From Ruminococcaceae bacterium UBA2854 (GTDB taxonomy: Bacteria; Bacillota; Clostridia; Oscillospirales; Acutalibacteraceae): a stretch of 40,343 nt of DNA. The notes beneath the pieces were generated by a model, which worked only from the letters and a program-made list of their open reading frames with translations, did not search any database and had not been told where the DNA came from. The position numbers were made by a program, and so were the translations under genes. Below, piece after piece: positions 32,018-39,797 of this stretch (position 1 is its first letter; the number at the start of each line of letters is the position of its first letter). The stretch covers positions 1-40,343 of the forward strand of contig DEFK01000032.1 in NCBI GenBank assembly GCA_002350765.1. Reading direction: 5' to 3'.

Positions 32018-32866
32018 CTAAATATTGTTCTGTAGTTTAGCGGCTTTAAGGGTATTTTTCATTAAGGTCGCTATCGTCATCGGCCCTACTCCGCCCGGTA
32101 CGGGAGTTATGTAGGAGCATTTATCCTTAACATTATCGAAATCAACGTCGCCGCAGAGCTTGCCTTTTTCGTCACGGTTCATACCGACGTCGATTACAAC
32201 GGCGTTTTTCTTAACCATATCGGCGGTTACGAATTTAGCCTTTCCGATAGCCGCGACTAAAATATCGGCTTCGCTTGTGATTTCTTTTAAATCCTTTGTA
32301 TGGCTGTGGCAGATAGTAACAGTGCCGTTCTCATGTAAAAGAAGCATAGCCATCGGCTTTCCTACTATATTGCTTCTTCCGATTACCACGCATTTTTTAC
32401 CATCCACGCTTATATCGTAAGCGCTGAGCATTTCCATAATCCCCGCGGGAGTACAGGGTAAAAAGTCATAGTCTCCGAGCATTATTCTGCCTACGTTCTG
32501 CTTATGAAAAGCGTCAACGTCCTTTAAAGGGCTTATAGCCTCGATAACAGCGTTCTCGTCAAGTCCTTTCGGAAGCGGAAGCTGGCATAATATACCGTTA
32601 ATATCGTCTCGGTTATTTAGCTCCTCTACTAAAGCGAGAAGCTCCTCCTGTGTTGTAGAAGCGGGTAAAGCAAATTCCTCGGACTTAAAGCCTACGAACT
32701 CGCACGCTTTCTTTTTATTATTTACATATACTCTCGAAGCGGGGTCATCGCCTACAAGAATAACGGCTAAGCCAGGTACTATGCCCTTAGCTTTTAGCTT
32801 TTCTGTTTCCTTTTTTACGTTTTCCTTTACCGCTGCCGATACCATTTTTCCGTCTATAATTTTCAT
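32018..32866 (-). CDS. folD: Methylenetetrahydrofolate dehydrogenase / methenyltetrahydrofolate cyclohydrolase
   Basis: Bifunctional FolD of one-carbon metabolism, 282 residues. Active-site Y47 and K51 lie in SRVYVNNKKKACEFVGF; further motifs are QLPLPKGLDE, PCTPAGIMEML, GRSNIVGKPMAMLL (NADP-binding) and PVPGGVGPMTIATLM. The N-terminus is standard (MKIIDGK) with AAAGGA 8 nt upstream, so the start at 32866 is well supported, even though it lies 80 nt inside the end of lgt in another frame. Confidence 0.97.
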   Translation of the reverse strand: MKIIDGKMVSAAVKENVKKETEKLKAKGIVPGLAVILVGDDPASRVYVNNKKKACEFVGFKSEEFALPASTTQEELLALVEELNNRDDINGILCQLPLPKGLDENAVIEAISPLKDVDAFHKQNVGRIMLGDYDFLPCTPAGIMEMLSAYDISVDGKKCVVIGRSNIVGKPMAMLLLHENGTVTICHSHTKDLKEITSEADILVAAIGKAKFVTADMVKKNAVVIDVGMNRDEKGKLCGDVDFDNVKDKCSYITPVPGGVGPMTIATLMKNTLKAAKLQNNI

Positions 32867-33671
32867 AAAAGCTGTCCTTTCTTTTTCTGTTTATTATAAG
32901 TAAAACTATTCCCGCGACAAATATAAGCGCCGATAAAATCTGGGAAACTCTTAAATCATATCCAAATAAACCAAACGGCAGGTATAGACTGTCAGTTCTC
33001 AGCCCCTCTACTATCATACGCTCAAAGCCGTACCAAACCATATAAGCGTAGAACACCTGTCCCGCGTATTTCTGATATCTTTTGCTCAGAAAATGAAGAA
33101 GTACAAATCCTAAAAGACACCATAAGCTCTCGTACAGAAAGCAGGGATGAACAGCTTTTGAGGCGGTGGTTTCGCTTACCATACCCCAGGGTAAATCTGT
33201 AGGAGTTCCGAACGCCTCCTGGTTAAAGAAATTCCCCCAGCGTCCTATTCCCTGTCCGATCAAAAAGCCTAAAACGGCTATATCAAGTATCGGCAGGATT
33301 TTAACTTTTAAGATTTTAGCGGTGATACATCCGCCTAAAAACGCGCCGATTATACCGCCGTATATCGCGAGCCCGCCGTTGTTTATCATTATAATCTCGT
33401 CGGGATGAGCGATATAATAATCAAGCTTAAACAGTATATAATACGCTCTCGCGCCTACTATACCCGTAACTATTCCGACCAGTACGCAGTCAAACAGCTT
33501 ATTCCTGTCAACGTTAAACCGCTTAGCGGAAAAATACGCGTAAATCATAGCGAGTACAAGTCCGCAGGCGATTATAACTCCGTACCAGTGGATTTTAAAT
33601 GAGCCGATTGAAAAAGCTATCGGGCTTATCTGGAACTCAAGCCCCATCTTAGGAAAAGAAACATTATACAT
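32787..33671 (-). CDS. lgt: Prolipoprotein diacylglyceryl transferase
   Basis: Lgt moves diacylglycerol from phosphatidylglycerol to the lipobox Cys of prolipoproteins; an integral membrane enzyme of 294 residues. Family motifs: IHWYGVIIACG, GLAIYGGIIGAFLGG, GQGIGRWGNFFNQEAFG (the Lgt signature), HPCFLYESLW, and the C-terminal ERMIVEGLRTDSLYL. About seven membrane helices are visible. It ends in a long basic Gly/Lys/Arg tail whose last 26 codons overlap the folD start in another frame. It begins 3 nt after the M16 peptidase gene. Confidence 0.95.
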   Translation of the reverse strand: MYNVSFPKMGLEFQISPIAFSIGSFKIHWYGVIIACGLVLAMIYAYFSAKRFNVDRNKLFDCVLVGIVTGIVGARAYYILFKLDYYIAHPDEIIMINNGGLAIYGGIIGAFLGGCITAKILKVKILPILDIAVLGFLIGQGIGRWGNFFNQEAFGTPTDLPWGMVSETTASKAVHPCFLYESLWCLLGFVLLHFLSKRYQKYAGQVFYAYMVWYGFERMIVEGLRTDSLYLPFGLFGYDLRVSQILSALIFVAGIVLLIINRKRKDSFYENYRRKNGIGSGKGKRKKGNRKAKS

Positions 33672-33674
33672 AGC

Positions 33675-34949
33675 TTACTCCTTATCGGGTAAAATCACGG
33701 ACAGAGTAGAATTGTCTTTATCAAACATAGTTAAAAGACGTTCGTTTATATCCTCAATTTTACATTCGGCGACGTCATCTATATAACCGAACATATCGGT
33801 GTCGTTAAAATGAGCGTCAACCAAAGCGTTGGCGATAGCCTCAACGTTATTAAGAGAGGATAACAAATCTCCGTAAACCTCACGCTTGGCGATTTCGAAA
33901 TCATCCTTATCCACGCCGTTATTCTTAAGACTTTCTATATAGCTCTTTATAACCTCGGCGGCTTTTTTGGGAGAACGTGACTCGCCGCTGAATATAACCG
34001 AATTGTAGCCCTGACCGTCGAAATACTCGGCGTCGAAGCTCTGGTTAATAAGCTTTTCCTCATCAAGCTTATTATAAAGCTCGAATGACGGAGAAGTCAA
34101 CAGCGTCATAATTATGTCGATTTCAGCCGTTTCTTTCTGAGTTACCTTGTGGCTTTTTTCTTTATAGCCGAGATTAAAAAGCGGAACTGATACGGGGAAC
34201 TTCTGCTCGATATAGCTTTTCTGTATCTCGTAGGGTTCATCCTCGAAATAACTCTTTATATCGTGCTTCTCACATTTTTTCAGCTTTTTATCGGCAATTT
34301 TAAGAATATCGTCACAGCTTAAATCTCCGCTTACGCAGAGCACCATATTATTAAGGTTGTAGAAAGTATAGAAACAATCGTAAAGAAGCTCGGGTGTAAT
34401 CTCCGCGATGGACTCAACAGTGCCCGCGATATCAAGCTGTACGGGATGATTCTTATACATACCCTTCAGCATATTGAACATTACAACCCATTCGGCAGAG
34501 TCGTCGTACATACGGATTTCCTGTCCGATTATTCCCTGCTCCTTGGCGACGGTTTCTTCCGTAAAATACGGACGCTGTACAAAATCAAGCAATATATCAA
34601 AGCTTTCGTCAAAGTTCTCGGTACAGCTGAAAAGATAGCAGGTCTTATTAAAAGACGTATACGCGTTGGCATTAGCTCCTGTTTTAGCGTACTTGGCGAA
34701 GGCGTCGCCGTCCTCGCACTCGAACATTTTATGCTCTAAATAATGAGCTATACCGTCGGGAACCTTTTTTACCTCGCCGCCGTCAAGCGAAAATGCGTTG
34801 TTAACGCTTCCGAAACGCGTTCCGAAAATAGCGTATTTAGAGTTATAATCCGACTTAGGATATAAATAGATAGTAAGTCCCGAGTCGTGCTCGATTTTAT
34901 AATACATATCGCCCGCGCGGGCTGATTTTATTTCTGTAATTTTACTCAT
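33675..34949 (-). CDS. M16-family zinc peptidase (YmfH-like, catalytic partner)
   Basis: A 424-residue M16 metallopeptidase. The inverted zinc motif HxxEH is intact as HYLEH (residues 69-73), with a downstream Glu in EQGIIGQEIRMYDD likely completing the site. The second half is the inactive-type M16 C domain. It abuts the companion M16-like gene with no gap and shares its operon, matching the ymfF/ymfH pair of Bacilli and Clostridia. The substrate is unknown; cytosolic peptide processing is inferred. GGTGAG lies before the ATG. Confidence 0.9.
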   Translation of the reverse strand: MSKITEIKSARAGDMYYKIEHDSGLTIYLYPKSDYNSKYAIFGTRFGSVNNAFSLDGGEVKKVPDGIAHYLEHKMFECEDGDAFAKYAKTGANANAYTSFNKTCYLFSCTENFDESFDILLDFVQRPYFTEETVAKEQGIIGQEIRMYDDSAEWVVMFNMLKGMYKNHPVQLDIAGTVESIAEITPELLYDCFYTFYNLNNMVLCVSGDLSCDDILKIADKKLKKCEKHDIKSYFEDEPYEIQKSYIEQKFPVSVPLFNLGYKEKSHKVTQKETAEIDIIMTLLTSPSFELYNKLDEEKLINQSFDAEYFDGQGYNSVIFSGESRSPKKAAEVIKSYIESLKNNGVDKDDFEIAKREVYGDLLSSLNNVEAIANALVDAHFNDTDMFGYIDDVAECKIEDINERLLTMFDKDNSTLSVILPDKE

Positions 34950-36215
34950 TTACTCACCTGCTTTTAGAACGAATATAGTATCAAGCATAAGTTTTTTAGC
35001 GGCTTCGACAATTTCTTCCTTTGTAACCGCCTCAACCTTAGCGCACGCCTGCTCGGGGGTATCTATTTCAGCGTCCATAACCTGGGAGCTGTACCAGCTC
35101 GAAAGACCCGTTACCGTATCGGTAACGCCTAAGGTGCTGTTTATAATAGCAAGCTTAGCGGAATCAATCTCAAAATCGGAAATATTGCCGTTTTTCATAT
35201 CCTCGACCTCGGCGAGGATAGCCTCTTTAGCCGCTTCGATATTAGCGGTTTCAACGCCCGACTCAATCACCATAATACCCTTTAGACGCTGATAACGAGC
35301 CATACAGTAATAGCACAGGCTCTTTTTCTCGCGAACGTTGTTAAACAGCTTAGACGAAGCCGTTCCGCCCAATATAACAGCCATAAGGCGTGTAGCGGTA
35401 GTCGGCTCAGGCTCGGCGCAGGCTGTTCTATAGCCGATTTCGAGCTTAGACTGGGCAACATCCATTTCCTCTACAACATTCTTTTCCTCGAAAACCGTAT
35501 AAATAACATCTGTAGAGAGATCTATGGGAGTTCTTTTTATTTCTTTAAAAGAATTTTTAATCACATCAGCGGCTTTATCGGGATTGCTCTCGCCGACAAA
35601 CGTAATCTCAAAATGCGCTTTTTCAAGCAAGCTCTCCCAAGCCTTATACAAATCCTCGGGAGTTACCGCGTCGAGCTGCTCCTTGGTTCCGCACCATTTC
35701 AAGCCGTACACCTCATCAGCGCACATAATCTCAGTAAGACGCTGGGACGCGTAGACGCGCTTGTCGTTAAAATCGGAATCTATCATATCGAAAATCTGGC
35801 GTTTTTCCTGGAGCATATCTTTCTCGTCAAATTTTCCGTTTTCAACCTTAGGGTTAAATAATACCTCGCACAAAAGCTCCGACAGCTCCGCTGAGATATT
35901 CTCGTTATCAATAGCGTATTTATCGGAAAGTCCGCCGATATCAATTTTCAGGCACTGCATATCTCCCATTTTAGATACCGAACCGTTAACCTCAGCTCCG
36001 TAGAGCGATCCGAGCTTTCTCGACATCTTAATCATATCGGGATATTTTTTACAGCAACGCACCATTACGTAGCACAAAAGCGCGTAAACGGAAGCGGTTT
36101 GTTCGGACATCGGGATAAATATATTGGTAAGCAGCTTCATAGTTTTGAAGCGGTTATCGGAAATACTGTTAAAAACTACGCCGTCGGCGAGTTCATTCTG
36201 TTTCACAGGGTTCAT
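34950..36215 (-). CDS. M16-family peptidase-like protein (YmfF-like, lacks HxxEH)
   Basis: A 421-residue M16-fold protein. In the region where the HxxEH motif should be, the sequence reads YALLCYVMVRCCKKYPDM, so the zinc ligands are missing and it is probably non-catalytic. The C-terminal half keeps M16 features (AVILGGTASSKLFNNVREKKSLCYYCMARYQ). M16 enzymes often work as one active and one inactive half, so it likely pairs with the next gene's product. AAGGAGATGACC precedes the ATG. First gene of the M16-M16-lgt-folD run. Confidence 0.9.
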   Translation of the reverse strand: MNPVKQNELADGVVFNSISDNRFKTMKLLTNIFIPMSEQTASVYALLCYVMVRCCKKYPDMIKMSRKLGSLYGAEVNGSVSKMGDMQCLKIDIGGLSDKYAIDNENISAELSELLCEVLFNPKVENGKFDEKDMLQEKRQIFDMIDSDFNDKRVYASQRLTEIMCADEVYGLKWCGTKEQLDAVTPEDLYKAWESLLEKAHFEITFVGESNPDKAADVIKNSFKEIKRTPIDLSTDVIYTVFEEKNVVEEMDVAQSKLEIGYRTACAEPEPTTATRLMAVILGGTASSKLFNNVREKKSLCYYCMARYQRLKGIMVIESGVETANIEAAKEAILAEVEDMKNGNISDFEIDSAKLAIINSTLGVTDTVTGLSSWYSSQVMDAEIDTPEQACAKVEAVTKEEIVEAAKKLMLDTIFVLKAGE

Positions 36216-36246
36216 AAGGTCATCTCCTTTTTCACATACAATAGAT

Positions 36247-36255
36247 AGTATAACA
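36247..36255 (-). promoter_or_regulatory. Candidate extended -10 promoter of the M16-lgt-folD operon
   Basis: On the minus strand TGT-TATACT (hexamer 36247-36252) forms an extended -10 about 30 nt upstream of the start codon; no good -35 was found. Confidence 0.45.
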
Positions 36256-36282
36256 CAAAAAATGTTAATATAAAAGACTTTA

Positions 36283-36311
36283 TTTACAAATAAAAAAAAG
36301 TTTGTTAAAAT
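36283..36311 (+). promoter_or_regulatory. Promoter of the DUF4250/secreted-protein/GDPD run
   Basis: TTTACA (36283-36288), 17-nt spacer, TAAAAT (36306-36311), followed by a short leader with GAGGTGG before the ATG at 36329. Confidence 0.65.
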
Positions 36312-36328
36312 ATATACGAGGTGGTAAT

Positions 36329-36505
36329 ATGAATTTACCGAACGACAGAATGATACTTTTGTCCGTTATTAATACAAAGCTTCGTGATTATTATAAAAGT
36401 CTAGATGAATTATGCGAGGATCTAAACGAGGATAAAAACGATATAATCAGCAAGCTAAAAGAAATAGACTACGAGTATAATGAAGAATTAAACAGATTTA
36501 TGTAG
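36329..36505 (+). CDS. Small DUF4250-type protein
   Basis: A 58-residue protein (MNLPNDRMILLSVINTKLRD, then YYKSLDELCEDLNEDKNDIISKLKEIDYEYNEELNRF) that matches my recollection of the DUF4250 family, common in clostridia and without known function. It appears helical, with an HTH-like spacing (SLDELCEDL...IISKLKEID). I chose the ATG at 36329, which has GAGGTGG 4-5 nt upstream; an in-frame ATG at 36302 lies within the promoter. Its stop is immediately followed by the ribosome-binding site of the next gene. Confidence 0.78.
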   Translation: MNLPNDRMILLSVINTKLRDYYKSLDELCEDLNEDKNDIISKLKEIDYEYNEELNRFM

Positions 36506-36514
36506 GTGAAAACA

Positions 36515-38134
36515 ATGCGTAAAAAAATAATTACATTATCACTATCAATAATTATAGTATTTACTTCCGTATATTCCATCGCGGCTTATACGGTGTCGCC
36601 CGCTACGATTTCATTCGACGGAGTTACATACTCGGCGGCGGTCGGAACGGAGGTTGTATACACCTGTTATTTACAGACGGATAAAACCGTTGAAAACGGC
36701 GTTTTCTCGGTAAGCTATCCCGCGGAGCTGGTTAATGTAAAAAAAGTCACCTCTCCCTCATCACAGCCTAAGGGACTGGAAAATAAAATCCAGTTCAATT
36801 ATACAAACGGCGGCTCGGACAACTTCTCGGATGAAAAGGCGGTTGCGGAAATCGTTTTCGAAATCGTAAGGTCGGCTGATATAAGCTTCAGCTTTAGAAT
36901 AGACAGCCTCAACGATAATAACGGCGCAATCAGTAAAAATGATTATAAATTGAGAGAAGATATAAGCTTCAAGAGTAATACGGAAAAAGCCTCTTATTCA
37001 GAACAGGGAAATGTTATAACAGCCGATTACACATGGAGCGAGGGCAGAATCGCCATATCAACGGGTAAAGACGTTGAGGAAACTAAAAAGCGTTATTACA
37101 GAACGGGCTTAATCAGCACGAAGAAATTCAATAACGTTGATATTACCGTACTCGATACAAGCTACAGATATAATTTATTTTTCTATAATGGAAATAAAGA
37201 GTATCTCTCCCCGCTTCAGAACGTCAACCCGCCGACATTAAACGTAAACGACACTGTGCCTATGCCCGCGAACACAGCGTACGTGCGTTTAGAGGTTTGC
37301 AGGTCCGAGAGCCTCGGAGCGGTGGACGTTAAGGCGTTGGAAAATAAAAGCAAGATTTATTTTACATTCCTTTATATAGAACCTCCCAAGGAGACGCAGT
37401 ATATTCCGAGAACCCAGGGCATTTATACGGAGGGCAGAATCGCGATTTCAACGGGAAAGGACGTAGCCGACGACAGGAATATTTATTACACGACGACGTT
37501 TTTATCCGTTATCAACGCAAACTCCGTAAAAGCCTTCGTTGTTGACAATACATACCGTTACAATATTTTCTGGTACGATTCTTCAAAGGCGTATTTAGGC
37601 TGCGAAGAAAATGTAAACCCGCCCACTCTTAATATCACAAAGGAATACACCGTTAAAAGCAAAGCGTATTACTTCCGATTCGAGGTATGCAGAAAATCAA
37701 GCATCGACGGAATCGAGGACGGCTCGCTTATCGGTAAAGGTAAAATCTACTTCGGCATTAACTATAAGACCAATGCATTAGAACCTGACGAGGGTTCGAT
37801 TACGAGCAAGCAAAGCGTCAGCGGTTCGAGCTCTAAAAAGAAAAACACTTTAACCGTTACAGCCGTATCAAAAAAGGTAAGCGCCAAAAAGCTTAAAAAA
37901 GGCGCGGTAACGGTAAAAGCGTTAAAGATTAAAAAAGCCATCGGAAAAGTAAGCTGTAAAAAGCTTAAAGGCTCGTCAAAACGTATTACCATAGTTAAAA
38001 ACTCCAAGAAGCTGAAAATCAAAAAGGGTACCAAAAAAGGCACATACAAGGTAAAGGTTAAGACGACAGCCGACGGCAACAGCAAGTATAAATCGAAGTC
38101 GATTACAAAAACAGTTAAGATTAAAGTTGTATAA
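36515..38134 (+). CDS. Secreted protein: cohesin-like domain, two tandem modules, Lys-rich C-terminus
   Basis: A 539-residue exported protein. The signal peptide is about 1-24 (KKIITLSLSIIIVFTSVYSIAA). Residues about 28-130 resemble a cohesin-type beta-sandwich (GTEVVYTCYLQTDKTVENGVFSVSYP ... KAVAEIVFEIV, split here). Two tandem modules of 130-residue period (about 175-283 and 305-413) share EGRIAISTGKDV, YRYN, NVNPPTLN and a YxRxEVCR segment and may bind carbohydrate or wall polymer (inference). After a Ser-rich linker comes a roughly 95-residue Lys/Val-rich domain with KKGTYKVKVKTTADGNSKYKSK-like text (positions about 504-525), a type I recall in clostridial surface proteins. Start: ATG at 36515 with AGGTGA upstream, not the GTG at 36506. 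The GDPD gene follows 12 nt later. Confidence 0.8.
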   Translation: MRKKIITLSLSIIIVFTSVYSIAAYTVSPATISFDGVTYSAAVGTEVVYTCYLQTDKTVENGVFSVSYPAELVNVKKVTSPSSQPKGLENKIQFNYTNGGSDNFSDEKAVAEIVFEIVRSADISFSFRIDSLNDNNGAISKNDYKLREDISFKSNTEKASYSEQGNVITADYTWSEGRIAISTGKDVEETKKRYYRTGLISTKKFNNVDITVLDTSYRYNLFFYNGNKEYLSPLQNVNPPTLNVNDTVPMPANTAYVRLEVCRSESLGAVDVKALENKSKIYFTFLYIEPPKETQYIPRTQGIYTEGRIAISTGKDVADDRNIYYTTTFLSVINANSVKAFVVDNTYRYNIFWYDSSKAYLGCEENVNPPTLNITKEYTVKSKAYYFRFEVCRKSSIDGIEDGSLIGKGKIYFGINYKTNALEPDEGSITSKQSVSGSSSKKKNTLTVTAVSKKVSAKKLKKGAVTVKALKIKKAIGKVSCKKLKGSSKRITIVKNSKKLKIKKGTKKGTYKVKVKTTADGNSKYKSKSITKTVKIKVV

Positions 38135-38146
38135 TCAGGTGAAAAT

Positions 38147-39466
38147 ATGAACAGAATTATTAAAACAGGTACGGCTTTATTACTGGCGATTTTATTAACA
38201 ACAACAGGAGCTTTCGCGGTATCAGCCGCGGACACCTTCTCCCCCGATAATAACGATTTGAATTTATCGAAGTTCAAGCTCGGCGCCAAGGAGTTTAAAA
38301 CCACTCAGCTTTTAGGCGTACAGGTAAAGAGCGAGAGCTTCAACAGCGTCCGCTTTATAAGCGTAGCGGCTTCCGAGGTGCTTAACTCGGCGGAGGATTA
38401 CGGATTTGTTTTTAATGTTGTCGCTAAAACCGAAAGCACAGCCGATATAAAAACCAACCCCGAAAAATATATAAACGGTAACACCACATTCGTAAGCTGT
38501 AAGGGTACGGAAAATTCAGTCGCATTCGGAAAATACGGCAACGCCGTTTTCGACACCTCAAAGCAGGGCTACACCCGCTACAAATACTTAACCGCGGCGA
38601 TCAACAACATCCCCGACGACAAGTATTTAGTATCGCGTTTCTATGTTAAAAACGGAGGAAATACCGAATACTCCTACTACAAGAGCTCGGGCAAATACTG
38701 CGTTTACGATACCGAGGGTATTATAGACAGCGTAAGAGAAAGCATCGAGATAATCGGACATCGAGGCGCTTCGGACAGAGCTCCCGAAAACACTCTCGCG
38801 GCTTTCGCGGAAGCAGGCAAGCAGGGTTACGACAGCGTCGAGGCGGATTACTGGATTACAAAAAGCGGAGATATTCTTATTCTCCATAACGAAACCATTA
38901 AGGGTACCAATATAAAAGACATAACCGCCGAAACAAATCTTAACTACCCTATTACAAACAAGTTCGCCACAAAGGAGCTCGAGGAGGAATACGGACAGCA
39001 GTATATTCCGACTATGGATGAGCTTGTTGAAACGGTTTCAAAATACGACTTAAAGCTCTATCTCCACACCAAGGACGATAACACCTCGGACGATAAGCTA
39101 AAGGAAATTAACGGTATTCTCGAAAAATACAATATGAAAAATCGGACTTCGATATTCTCCAAGAATATAAACACCTGTAAGAGAATACAAACGCTCGGCG
39201 TTACGACGGGATATATAATCTCGGAGCCGTCTTATTTAACGGTAGAATCCGCGATAAAATCCTGTATAACTAATAAAATCGACTTTTTTGTTATTAATTA
39301 TATTGACAATTTCCCGAGCGACAAAAACATTTCAGACCTTCATAATAACGGAATAAGAATCGGAATCTACAGCAGCCCGACTATAAACGTTAACTCAACG
39401 CTAAAAGAAACAATGAAGCTTATAAACAGGGGTATAGATTTTTCGATAGTCAATAATTATATATAA
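38147..39466 (+). CDS. Secreted glycerophosphodiester phosphodiesterase-like protein with N-terminal shared domain
   Basis: A 439-residue exported protein. The signal peptide (about 1-28) ends FAVSAA. Residues about 50-190 form a domain homologous to the C-terminus of the secreted protein at 17943-20009 (LLGVQVKS, SVRFISVAASEVLNSAEDYGFV, RYKYLTAAINNIPDD, RFYVKNGG). Residues 201-439 are a GDPD barrel: IIGHRGASD (H205, R206), PENTLAAF (213-220), EAD (232-234) and LHNET (H247), where the family usually has HD rather than HN. GDPDs release sn-glycerol-3-phosphate from glycerophosphodiesters, and surface forms can act on lipid or teichoic-acid material. AGGTGA lies before the ATG. The architecture suggests wall-surface attachment (inference). 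Confidence 0.88.
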   Translation: MNRIIKTGTALLLAILLTTTGAFAVSAADTFSPDNNDLNLSKFKLGAKEFKTTQLLGVQVKSESFNSVRFISVAASEVLNSAEDYGFVFNVVAKTESTADIKTNPEKYINGNTTFVSCKGTENSVAFGKYGNAVFDTSKQGYTRYKYLTAAINNIPDDKYLVSRFYVKNGGNTEYSYYKSSGKYCVYDTEGIIDSVRESIEIIGHRGASDRAPENTLAAFAEAGKQGYDSVEADYWITKSGDILILHNETIKGTNIKDITAETNLNYPITNKFATKELEEEYGQQYIPTMDELVETVSKYDLKLYLHTKDDNTSDDKLKEINGILEKYNMKNRTSIFSKNINTCKRIQTLGVTTGYIISEPSYLTVESAIKSCITNKIDFFVINYIDNFPSDKNISDLHNNGIRIGIYSSPTINVNSTLKETMKLINRGIDFSIVNNYI

Positions 39467-39480
39467 AGAATAAGCATAAA

Positions 39481-39516
39481 TTAAACTCGGTACACATAAT
39501 GGTGTACCGAGTTTAA
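39481..39516. terminator. Bidirectional terminator between the GDPD gene and tRNA-Ala
   Basis: A 15-bp perfect stem (39481-39495 with 39502-39516) with a 6-nt loop. It ends exactly at the tRNA-Ala 3' CCA and on the minus strand is followed by a T-rich tail. Confidence 0.88.
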
Positions 39517-39592
39517 TGGTGGAGATAACGGGACTCGAACCCGTGACCTCTTGACTGCCAGTCAAGCACTCTCCCAGCTGAGCTATACCCCC
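39517..39592 (-). tRNA. tRNA-Ala (anticodon GGC)
   Basis: A 76-nt cloverleaf on the minus strand. Acceptor GGGGGTA pairs with TATCTCC, including the G3-U70 wobble that is the alanine identity element. Anticodon loop CTGGCAG gives GGC (39557-39559); T-arm ACGGG-TTCGAGT-CCCGT; discriminator A and encoded CCA. Confidence 0.97.
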
Positions 39593-39605
39593 GCGAACAA
39601 TATAT

Positions 39606-39633
39606 ATTATAATGAAAAATTAAATAATGTCAA
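39606..39633 (-). promoter_or_regulatory. Consensus promoter of tRNA-Ala
   Basis: Perfect TTGACA (39628-39633) and TATAAT (39606-39611) spaced 16 nt on the minus strand. Confidence 0.92.
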
Positions 39634-39659
39634 TAGAAATAAAAACTTTTAAAAAAATA

Positions 39660-39688
39660 TTGACATTTTCACTTTAGAGTGATATAAT
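39660..39688 (+). promoter_or_regulatory. Consensus promoter of tRNA-Leu
   Basis: Perfect TTGACA (39660-39665) and TATAAT (39683-39688), 17-nt spacer, about 25 nt before the mature tRNA 5' end. Confidence 0.93.
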
Positions 39689-39713
39689 CTAAAAGCTGTT
39701 GAAAATTAAATAC

Positions 39714-39797
39714 GCGAGCGTGCTGGAATAGGCAGACAGGCACGTTTGAGGGGCGTGTGTCTTTGACGTACGGGTTCAAGTCCCGTCGCTCGCACCA
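39714..39797 (+). tRNA. tRNA-Leu (anticodon GAG)
   Basis: An 84-nt class II tRNA. Acceptor GCGAGCG pairs with CGCTCGC; D-arm has TGGAATAGGCAGACA; anticodon stem CACGT/GCGTG with loop TTGAGGG, giving GAG (39748-39750); a long variable arm; T-arm ACGGG-TTCAAGT-CCCGT; discriminator A and encoded CCA at 39795-39797. Its 3' end begins the 230-bp tandem repeat. Confidence 0.97.

Noticed and set aside
37762..38304. Minus-strand frame with hydrophobic translation opposite the Lys-rich tail
   Set aside because: Hydrophobicity is the trivial complement of Lys codons; it spans two plus-strand genes.
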